From positions 1,734 through 34,235 of the forward strand of contig NW_003155759.1 in the NCBI RefSeq assembly GCF_000003605.2: a stretch of DNA of 32,502 nucleotides, written 5' to 3'. Positions 1 through 11,028 of the stretch are shown piece by piece. The stretch is from Saccoglossus kowalevskii. Its lineage: Eukaryota; Hemichordata; Enteropneusta; Harrimaniidae. The position numbers and the translations under genes are program-made. The notes under the pieces were generated by a model. It worked only from the letters and a program-made list of their open reading frames with translations, was not told where the DNA came from and ran no database searches. The number at the start of each line of letters is the position of its first letter. Position 1 is the first letter of the stretch.

Positions 1-3000
1 ATTTGCTGCTGTTTGCTGCATTCAAGACGGCGGCCTCCATATATTAAATATCGTATTTATTTTATTATCACGTGTGCGCCAGCTGACTGTGGTGTAAAGG
101 CAACTACCCTGTACATATAGTCATTGAGTTGTGTTAACGTTAAGGTTATGGCATCTTACGTTTAATGTATATGAACAGCTTTGCAAAGGTAGTAAATGCG
201 GTGATCTATGCGATCAGATGTCATTGTGTCTTGTGTTTGTCACGTTATCATATAGCGCGTGGTCTGACTCAGTCATGTAAAAAGAAGATAGTTATCGTAC
301 CACATAGAGTACGTTGACGAAATTATTTGCCACTTTTCGGCCGAGGTCTAGTAAAATTTGTTGATGCGCAGCACAGTGGACATTTACACCGATGAGGATC
401 CATACGTGGCCGTCATTTCCTGTTATACTACTCACTGGTCGCTATTGTTTTAATCATTATTTCTTTATCCAACAACCAACACTTTAAACGTTTGCTCGTT
501 ATTCCTTCAGTTTCAGATCGATGTTGTTCTCGAGTTGCTGACGAACGTGCATGAGACAACAACTTACTCTTTAAGATTGTTTTTAATGGAAAGATCTTGA
601 ACTCGAGCAACGTTTCTTCTTATCAGTCAAGCTGTGTAGTAGCCACTCTATCAACTAGGCTTAGCAGTTGAGGGAAATAAACTAGTGGCCCGTAATTACA
701 CATGCATTGTTTCAGATGCCGTGTCATCCGAAATGATTTTTCTGATATTACCTATACAACTATATACGGATGAAAACATCGGAAATACAAAGTAGAGGGA
801 ACATTGATAGTTCCCAGGCTTTGCCAAAACAGCCAAGCCTAGAGAGCGTCTTTCTTATGAGGTTTATAATGTGTTTATTTTAATAAAATAAATCACGTGG
901 CTACGATGCTGTTATTGAAGAAAGTTTCAATGCACAATGCGTACTTGACACCTGCGATCGATGGAGGTTTAACGTTGAGCAATTGCGCGTGTTGCCCTCA
1001 TTGACAATTTAGTAGTGGTAATATTTCCTGAACAACGATTGCCCTTCCCATCGATTACACGTGACTTCTTTTGTGTTTAAGCAAGCATTCTTCGTGCAAA
1101 ATGTCGCATCTATGTAACGTGATACTCGGACTGTAGATCTCTTAATCTAGACATGCAAAACATTAAGTATGTTCAGTGACCGTATTTGGGAGTACAGTAT
1201 GACATACTATTTAAAATACAGTTTTAAGTAACAAAATAGTAAAATATAATAATATAGCTATATTAAAATATAGCTTAAAACACACTGAATCATGAAAAGT
1301 ACAAGTACAAACAATTTAGCGACGGAAGAATACTTTGATTGAAAGCGATTCTTAAATGATGCCCTGAATAGAATACCGAGTATAATAGAAGGATTTTTTT
1401 AGAAATGCGACCACAGTGTTTTGCAGTATGATACGTGAATGTTAACAATGAATCAATGTAACTGCATCTGACAAATACAGTAAAAAGAATGTTAAGAGTT
1501 ATGATGTGTTGCGAACCATTACATTGTGTTAATTAACGAAACATAAACGCACCATCAAAGCCTAATAATAGAATCGATAATTGATGCTAGTTAATGAGCA
1601 CTTGACTCCGATTGATAACGCGATTTCACGTTGACACTAAACCACCAAAAGCGATACTGTAAACACTTCGTCGATTTTGAGTTAATTTGAATGACTTTTT
1701 GAGATCCTAAATGTACCATTTGTATTTATGTCAAGAGTGACACATATTTATACGAAAAACGACTACAACCATCAAAGTAGTTGGAAATTATTTTTAAAGG
1801 TAAGATATCTTAAGCAAACAATGCAAAACATTAGCGAGCCATTCTTCGAAGAATTAAAATATATCTAAGATATATTTAATAAATATATCTTTAAAAAAAC
1901 AAGAATAATAAAAATAAATATTCATGAAGTAAATGAGTCAGTGATTTAATAACCACAAAAAAACCTAACATATACAAACACTGTTCTGTGGCGTATTACA
2001 GGCTCAATCGGCTCTTCTCAACGCCTTAACGTTCGGTCGTTTTATCACTTATATAATATGTATCATTCGTATCAACTAGAGGCACTGTCAACTCGGCGAC
2101 AAAAGCAATTCTGCAACAATATTTCCAGTGAGCACAACGCCGCGAAATGTACCAACACCGACGTGACACCCAAATTTCGTATACACCTTGCAAAAGAGTT
2201 ATTAACTCGAAATGTTTCTTTGTTTCAAGACAGTTAGGTTGTGTAAATCAGGTCTTTTCCTGTTGTTTGATTTCTAAGTAAACCGTACAGTTTGTAACAA
2301 AAAGTGTCTACATACCAGTTGTATTGATGGGAACAAGAGACATGGTTGGGGCGGGAGAGTATAATAACGAGAATTAGTATACGGCTAGAACAATGGGTCA
2401 CAATACCAATATAATAGTAGTGTAATACAAGTAATGACACTTATTATACATTGATAAGGGTGAATACATTCTGCTTCTATAGAAATAAAACGAAATCGTA
2501 AGTGTTTCAATTCCATTTATTGGAAGTTGAAAATGGGTGAATATTTTTAGCCTCGGAATACTGCAGCAACTGTTTACCGGAAATAAAAAGCTAGTATAAC
2601 AATTTGACACGGACAGTTTAATAGCAAACATTTTAAATGCAAAGTTTACAAAGTATGATTACTTACTGAATGTAAAACCATTTTGACTATACAACAACAA
2701 ATAAAATTTGTCGTACATACATTCATGTCAAAATTGTTATCCGATTCTATTTTTCTTTTTATTTATTAAAAAATTGAAAGCTTCTTGATTTAATCTATAC
2801 AAGTATATTGGATATACAATAATAGGTCCACATAAAAAGACAAAGTACCGTGTATTATTATCATGCACATGTTCCAAATTAAATTAGCAAAATACTATTA
2901 AGTTGTGCGGAACATATTCCAAAACGTTTCTGCATGCTGTTACATTAAAAGGTCCAATAATAAAAATCAAATCTTATCACGTCTCAGTGATTTATAAATG

Positions 3001-4750
3001 ATGTAATAGAGAATAAACGCGACATTTTAGCTGGTAATTGTGAATACAGATCTTTCTGAACAAGTATATCCACATGTTATGTAGAACAAAAAAACACGTT
3101 AAATACATAAATGATTCAGGGACCTGCCCATGACAGACGTTGTAGCGTTCAAAGTACAGATTATTATGAGAGTAATTGTTGATTAAAACTGCCATCGATT
3201 TCATTTCCATTGTTTATGGTGATGTTTGGTGAATTATTGGATGTAGGTTACTAGCTTTCTATCACTGACCGCCTTACGTGTCCCTGCAACATAAACAAAA
3301 GTAAATATATGATATGAAAATAATTTTCATATTTTTATCAGTAAAAATTATTCAAATTTGCATATATTATACATATAATTTTTGCCTCTGTATCATTGTA
3401 AATGGGTATGCATACAGACAACAGAAACATTAAATAACAATACAGCTCGGATTAACATACACCACACAACATAACTTTTCGCAGATACAATACGTATGCT
3501 TGTGAGTGACATTCACCCTGATTCACAAAATAATACAAATCTAGCTAACTGTGTTCAAAACTTGATGATGCAGAATATGAGATATATACACTGATTACAA
3601 ATCAATTCCATGTGCACTGCGACTGATTCTAGTATTTACAGATTAGATAAAATGCAAGCAATGAAGATTTTTTAAATATATCTAGGTTTTTATGTTAGGT
3701 TACCATATTTGTTTACTTTGTTAAAAATAATTTATTTTTACAAGATACTTTTACAAGTCATTTATTGGAGCAGTATTCATTTTTCTGGTATACAAAAATG
3801 GCTATGGGACAAGGTGTTAAACGTAGTGCAAAGTTATTTTTAAACTCTTTTGTTCTTCACAAAACAAACATATATTAGAATTATTTTCATTTATCAAACT
3901 TCTGAACGCGTCCTATCATGAGCCCTGAAATCTTACCTATTAAACTCGCGTAGTTTTATAGAGGGATACCAGCTTGAAGTTAACCTTGCTCTGAAAGACG
4001 AAAAAAACTACTGTAAGCAAGCAAGTACGGACAAGCTACTCCCCAACCCTAAGTGCTATTGCCAATAAGACTAGAAGCAAAGTGCAATAGTTTTAGTTCT
4101 TTATGTCAGAAAACGAAAAAAGCTGACCACACGACAGAGGTAAGACAGGTTCGGGATAAATTTGCATTTTACAATTATTATTGTCATTGTATATGATAGT
4201 TATTAAAATTGAAGCAAAGTTTCTAGTGCGTGGGAAGACAAATATGATTTATCTTACTGTTTACCGTGCGTAAACACATATGTCTTTGTTGTATTTTGTA
4301 CATTGTGATAGGTAATTAATCAAACTTGTTATTTAAAAACGTCAAATGCGATATATGTCAATACGCTAGAATAAAATTAATGGGACCAAATAAAACAAAT
4401 CTGTTATGTACCTAGACTCCTTAGAGATAATGCTGCCCTCAAACAGAAGTTTCCTGAGGAGAAAGAGCACAGGATTACAGAACGCAAAATTAGGCAAAGG
4501 CAAAATAAACAGTTACGCGGACTAATACATGTGTGGCGAGACAAATGCGATGGGCGCAGAAAAGCGATGAAACCAATTTTCAAGAAGAGCACACAAACTG
4601 TTTTATAACAGTTTAGATAAAAGTATTGCACACTGTATTACCGGCATATACATAAATGTTATCTGACATATGTTTTTTTTCTTTTGTTTACCCTTATTAA
4701 CAAATTGTTAAGTAGAAACCAAATATCGGAATTATACAATAATAAACGAA
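1..4750. other. Gene-free AT-rich flank
   Basis: No open frame here looks like a protein family member. The longest frames (60-77 codons) have low-complexity, coding-unlike composition. No RNA gene or clear mobile element was seen. It lies downstream of the receptor gene with respect to the gene's direction, so it may contain an unrecognised terminal exon or UTR if the tail is spliced past the minisatellite. Confidence 0.6.
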
Positions 4751-4769
4751 GAACGGTTAAATCATTAGA

Positions 4770-4930
4770 GAATATGTTAATTAACGAGAATAGACTAATT
4801 ATACGAGAATATATTAATTATACGAGAATATGCTAATTATATGAAAATATATTAACTATACGAGATTTGGTAATTATACGATGATTATGCCAATTATACG
4901 AGAATATGCTAATTGTATGAAAATATGTTC
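4770..4930. repeat. Degenerate ~20-bp tandem repeat
   Basis: About eight imperfect copies of a unit close to AATTATACGAGAATATGCT, with variants such as AATTATATGAAAATATATT and AACTATACGAGATTTGG. It is AT-rich. An open frame at 4881-5099 (72 codons) starts within it and is probably accidental. Confidence 0.8.
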
Positions 4931-5299
4931 ATCATATAAAGTTTTATTTAATTTTAGTTCAGTGATTTTAGTTCAGGGATTGGCATGTTTTTTTTTTTCA
5001 AATATCCAGGTATTTGCAATGTGTAATTCACATTCTTGTAGAATCATTAACGTAAGATTGTCCTCTTTATTCATTTTCATAATAATAAATTTGTTTTGAC
5101 AATTGGAACTAGTGTAATGTTGCAAATACTGATTTTTGAGTTAAAAAATGGCTAATTGTTTATTGGTAGGTATTCAAGGCACATTATTTAGTTAATATGC
5201 ACATGGCAATTCAAGTGTTTTGGTGTTCGTGTTATTGCTATTTATCTAAATACTACTAGAACATTCTACGTTTTGCTACGAGTTGTTGTTACCGTGCTC

Positions 5300-5400
5300 A
5301 TTTCGGTGACCCCAAGGGCCGATGGGCTATAGGGGTCATATAACATTCGTCCTTCCGTCCATCGGCCATCTGTGAACTTCTGTTCTGAAAATGCTTGACT
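5300..5400. repeat. Dispersed-repeat fragment with nested inverted repeats
   Basis: The stretch has two nested perfect inverted repeats: TGACCCC (5307-5313) with GGGGTCA (5332-5338), and GGCCGATGG (5317-5325) with CCATCGGCC (5359-5367). It also has a cgtccttccgtcc run. Its GC content is clearly above the surroundings. It resembles short dispersed repeats seen in marine invertebrate genomes, but I cannot name the family. Confidence 0.45.
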
Positions 5401-6368
5401 ATCAGCGTTGGAGTTTGCAGATATGTAGATACCCTGTGTAGGTAGATAGTAGTTTGAAGGGTAAGTAATTCGGGTTCATTAATTACTTATACATTTGGTT
5501 CACAAATATTTGTTTTCGAATGCAATGACTTAAGCTGTTTTAGAAGCTAATTTAACTCATAATATCACATTTGACGTAATTGTAACTATCAATCGATACC
5601 CGGCGAAAACCTCTTTCAGTGTGTAGATTTAGGTTATTTATTTATTGCAAGGCTCCCTCCCTCAGAGTCATCTAAATATGTATGCTACATGTGATTACAC
5701 AGCACTAGCGTGTGTGTATCTCATATGCTTACCCTGGCCTATCTAGGTGTCGCCCAGCAAATGCCATTGAATATATTTACCAATCATGCAATGCCGGTAC
5801 AATTATATTTGTTTACGGTTTTGATTCGGTGGGACGAGACCAATAAACCACATCGTATAACTCAACTCGCGAGCCTAGCCTTTATGGGTTTAGAATAGTG
5901 AGGGCTTTACTAATAAACATGACTCATGGTTACCAAGATACCCAGGTGGAGTACTGTTGCTACCAGGAACAGCGGACAAGCGCAGTTAATAGCATACATG
6001 TGTTAATCAGTGTATATACCTTATGTTTTCCGCGTATTTAAACTATTCTGATGTATTTGAACAACACTATCTACATCACCATATGTCTACATTTATAAGT
6101 TTACATTGTATTTCGTGTCAACACAGCACCTGCTAAATTGCATGAATTATGGTGAGTATGAATTAAATGTTAAATTAACGCGTGAAAATGCATCACATGA
6201 GAAACAAAAATATATAAGTGCAATTGTGTCTCAATTAACATAAAAAGTATATCAATCAACGAACAAACAAATGTTTGAATTAATTAACACAGAATCATAA
6301 TTACATTATAGTCATATTTTCATGATGGTGATCTCCATATATGTAAATACCTGTCTGTATTATTATAT
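5401..6368. other. Gene-free stretch before the minisatellite
   Basis: No recognisable gene. A canonical minus-strand AATAAA (plus-strand TTTATT) occurs around 5638-5645. It would be the first canonical polyadenylation hexamer I noticed for a receptor transcript reading through the whole minisatellite. Confidence 0.4.
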
Positions 6369-9300
6369 GGTAAAGTCACTGAATAGTATTATTTGGTCAA
6401 GTCACTGAATGGTATATTTTGGTCAAGTCACTGAATGGTATATTTTGGTCAAGTCACTGAATGGTATATTTTGGTCAAGTCACTGAATAGTATTATTTGG
6501 TCAAGTCATTGAATGGTATTATTTGGTCAAGTCACTGAATGGCATATTTTGTCAAGTCACTGAATAGTATTATTTGGTCAAGTCACTGAATGGTATATTT
6601 TGGTCAAGTCACTGAATAGTATTATTTGGTCAAGTCATTGAATGGTATTATTTGGTCAAGTCACTGAATGACATATTTTGTCAAGTCACTGAATAGTATT
6701 ATTTGGTCAAGTCACTGAATGGCATATTTTGTCAAGTCACTGAATAGTATTATTTGGTCAAGTCACTGAATATAATTATTTGGTCAAGTCACTGAATAGT
6801 ATTATTTGGTCAAGTCATTGAATGGTATTATTTGGTCAAGTCACTGAATGGCATATTTTGTCAAGTCACTGAATAGTATTAATTGGTCAAGTCACTGAAT
6901 AGTATTATTTGGTCAAGTCACTGAATAGTATTATTTGGTCATGTCACTGATTGGTATTATTTGGTCAAGTCACTGAATGGTATATTTTGGTCAAGTCACT
7001 GAATAGTATATTTTGGTCAAGTCACTGAATAGTATTTTTTGGTCAAGTCACTGAATAGTATTATTTGGTCATGTCACTGATTGGTATTATTTGGTCAAGT
7101 CACTGAATGGTATATTTTGGTCAAGTCACTGAATAGTATATTTTGGTCAAGTCACTGAATAGTATTTTTTGGTCAAGTCACTGAATAGTATTATTTGGTC
7201 ATGTCACTGAATGGCATATTTTGTCAAGTCACTGAATAGTATTATTTGGTCAAGTCACTGAATAGTAGTATTTGGTCAAGTCACTGAATATAATTATTTG
7301 ATCAAGTCACTGAATAGTATTATTTGATTAAGTCACTGTATAGCATTTTTGTCAAGTCACTGAATAGTAGTATTTGGTCAAGTCACTGAATATAATTATT
7401 TGATCAAGTCACTGAATAGTATTATTTAATTAAGTCACTGTATAGCATTTTGGTCAAATCACTGAATAGAAGTGTTTGGTCAAGTCACTGAATATAATTA
7501 TTTGGTCAAGTCACTGAATAGTATTATTTGGTCAAGTCACTGAATGGTATATCTTGGTCAAGTCACTGAATAGTATTATTTGATCAAGTCACTGAATAGT
7601 ATTATTTGATCAAGTCACTGAATATAATTATTTGATCAAGTCACTGAATAGTATTATTTGGTCAAGTCACTGAATAGTATTATTTGATCAAGTCACTGAA
7701 TAGTATTATTTGGTCAAGTTACTGAATAGTATTATTTGGTCAAGTCACTGTATAGCATTTTGGTCAAATCACTGAATAGTAGTATTTGGTCAAGTCACTG
7801 AATATAATTATTTGATCAAGTCACTGAATAGTATTATTTGATTAAGTCACTGTATATCATTTTGGTCAAATCACTGAATAGTAGTATTTGGTCAAGTCAC
7901 TGAATATAATTATTTGATCAAGTCACTGAATAGTATTATTTAATTAAGTCACTGTATAGCATTTTGGTCAAATCACTGAATAGTATTATTTGGTCAAGTC
8001 ACTGAATATAATTATTTGATCAAGTCACTGAAAAGTATTATTTGGTCAAATCACTGAATAGTATTATTTGATCAAGTCACTGAATGGTATATCTTGGTCA
8101 AGTCACTGAATAGTATTATTTGGTCGAGTCACTGAATGACATATTTTGGACAAGTCACTGAATAGTATTATTTGGTCAAGTCACTGTATAGCATTTTGGT
8201 AAAGTCACTGAATAGTATTATTTGGTCAAGTCACTGAATATAATTATTTGATCAAGTCACTGAAAAGTATTATTTGGTCAAGTCACTGAATAGTATTATT
8301 TGGTCAAGTCACTGAATGGTATATCTTGGTCAAGTCACTGAATAGTATTATTTGGTCAAGTCACTGAATATAATTATTTGATCAAGTCACTGAAAAGTAT
8401 TATTTGGTCAAGTCACTGAATAGTATTATTTGGTCAAGTCACTGAAAAGTATTATTTGGTCAAGTCACTGAATAGTATTATTTGGTCAAGTCACTGAATG
8501 GTATATCTTGGTCAAGTCACTGAATAGTATTATTTGGTCGAGTCACTGAATGACATATGTTGGACAAGTCACTGAATAGTATTATTTGGTCAAGTCACTG
8601 ATTGGTATTATTTGGTCAAGTCACTGATTGGTATATTTTGGTCAAGTCACTGAATAGTATTATTTCCTCAAGTCACTGATTGGTATTATTTGGTCAAGTC
8701 ACTGAATGGTATATTTTGGACAAGTCACTGAATAGTATTATTTGGTCAAGTCACTGAATAGTATTATTTGGTCAAGTCACTGAATAGTATTATTTGGTCA
8801 TGTCACTGATTGGTATTATTTGGTCAAGTCACTGAATGGTATATTTTGGTCAAGTCACTGAATAGTATATTTTGGTCAAGTCACTGAATAGTATTTTTTG
8901 GTCAAGTCACTGAATAGTATTATTTGGTCAAGTCACTGAATGGCATATTTTGTCAAGTCACTGAATAGGATTATTTGGTCAAGTCACTTAATAGTATTAT
9001 TTAGTCAAGTCACTGATTAGTATTATTTGGTCAAGTCACTGAATAGTATTATTTGATCAAGTCACTGAATAGTATTATTTGATTAAGTCACTGTATAGCA
9101 TTTTGGTCAAGTCACTGAATAGTAGTATTTGGTCAAGTCACTGAATATAATTATTTGATCAAGTCACTGAATAGTATTATTTAATTAAGTCACTGTATAG
9201 AATTTTGGTCAAATCACTGAATAGTAGTATTTGGTCAAGTCACTGAATATAATTATTTGATCAAGTCACTGAATAGTATTATTTGGTCAAGTCACTGAAT

Positions 9301-10752
9301 AGTAGTATTTGGTCAAGTCACTGAATATAATTATTTGATCAAGTCACTGAATAGTATTATTTGGTCAAGTCACTGATTGGTATTATTTGGTCAAGTCACT
9401 GAATAGTATATTTTGGTCAAGTCACTGAATAGTATTTTTTGGTCAAGTCACTGAATAGTATATTTTGTCAAGTCACTGAATAATATTATTTGGTCAAGTC
9501 ACTGAATATAATTATTTGATCAAGTCACTGATTGGTATTATTTGGTCAAATCACTGTATAGCATTTTGGTCAAGTCACTGAAAAGTATTATTTGGTCAAG
9601 TCACTGAATGGTATTATTTGGTCAAGTCACTGTATAGCATTTTGGTCAAGTCACTGAATAGTAGTATTTGGTCAAGTCACTGAATATAATTATTTGATCA
9701 AGTCACTGAATAGTATTATTTGATTAAGTCACTGTATAGCATTTTGGTCAAGTCACTGAATAGTATTATTTGGTAAAGTCACTGTATAGCATTTTGGTCA
9801 AGTCACTGAATCGTATTATTTGGTAAAGTCACTGTATAGCATTTTGGTCAAGTCACTGAATAGTAGTATTTGGTCAAGTCACTGAATATAATTATTTGAT
9901 CAAATCACTGAATAGTATTATTTGATTAAGTCACTGTATAGCATTTTGGTCAAGTCACTGAAAAGTATTATTTGGTCAAGTCACTGAATATAATTATTTT
10001 GTCAAGTCACTGAATAGTATATTTGGTCAAGTCACTGAATTGTATTATTTGGTCAAGTCACTGAATAGTAGTATTTGGTCAAGTCACTGAATATAATTAT
10101 TTGATCAAGTCACTGAATAGTATTATTTAATTAAGTCACTGTATAGCATTTTGGTCAAGTCACTGAATAGTAGTATTTGGTCAAGTCACTGAATATAATT
10201 ATTTGATCAAGTCACTGAATAGCATTATTTGGTCAAGTCACTGAATAGTATTATTTGGTCAAGTCACTGAATAGTATTATTTGATCAAGTCACTGATTGG
10301 TATTATTTGGTAAAGTCACTGTATAGCATTTTGGTCAAGTCACTGAATAGTATTATTTGGTCAAGTCACTGAATAGTATTATTTTGGCAAGTCACTGAAT
10401 GGTATATTTTGGTCAAGACACTGAATAGTATCTTTTGGTCAAGACACTGAATGGCATATTTTTGTCAAGTCACTGAATAGTATTATTTGGTCAAGTCACT
10501 GAATGGTATATTTTGGTCAAGTCACTGAATGGTATATTTTGGTCAAGTCACTGAATAGTATTATTTGGTCAAGACACTGAATGGCATATTTTTGTCAAGT
10601 CACTGAATGGTATCTTTTGGTCAAGACACTGAATAGTATCTTTTGGTCAAGACACTGAATGGCATATTTTTGTCAAGTCACTGAATGGTATCTTTTGGTC
10701 AAGACACTGAATGGCATATTTTTGTCAAGTCACTGAATGGTATATTTTCGTC
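6369..10752. repeat. 4.4-kb minisatellite array, 24-26 bp unit, about 170 copies
   Basis: Nearly unbroken tandem array with the invariant core GTCAAGTCACTGAAT followed by a variable AT-rich spacer (AGTATTATTTG, GGTATATTTTG, ATAATTATTTGA, or the short AGCATTTTG). Units are mostly 26 bp, with a 24-bp form in the TGTATAGCATTTTG units. From the left edge to 7200, units mix only two or three variants. From about 7250 to 10300 a four-unit, 102-bp higher-order block recurs. From 10380 to 10750 a 'caagacactgaatggcatatttttg' variant takes over. The right edge lies within the last exon of the receptor gene as read. There is no CRISPR character: no unique spacers, and units differ by point changes. Confidence 0.97.
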
Positions 10753-11028
10753 ATATATTTTTCCTGCAACGTAATTACCTTTGTTTTGATTGCCTTGCAT
10801 TTCTTCTTATACACTGATGGCCTGTGCCAGATGTGTTCCACCACAACCGTGATGAAAGATAAAGCTGCTCCCATCATTAGAATATAGAAAACACCAGCTA
10901 CAGTCTCCAGTCCTATATCGCTTGTATCCCTACTGCCTGTATTGTCATCTTCAGGACAAATACTTTCTCTTTCAAACCATTTCTTTTTCAATTCTTCCAA
11001 TTTCCCTGTTTCTTGCATTCGGAGAATA
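10725..11028 (-). CDS. iGluR exon K: end of S2, M4 and C-terminal tail
   Basis: The acceptor is ttgatgcag; it enters in phase 2, completing a Ser codon, and reads [25 protein letters not shown] carries the second Cys of the conserved S2 disulfide. The M4 helix is [20 protein letters not shown], followed by HIWHRP and a basic tail [11 protein letters not shown]. If the exon is read through, it ends KIYHSVT with a TGA at 10727-10725. That last part is encoded by the first units of the minisatellite. A strong donor (ACAAAG/gtaatt, cut after 10779) lies just before, so the tail could instead be spliced to an exon beyond the array. Confidence 0.9.

Noticed and set aside
6369-10752. CRISPR-like regularly spaced repeats
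   Set aside because: The units are contiguous, with no unique spacers; differences are point variants of the same unit, and the host is a eukaryote.
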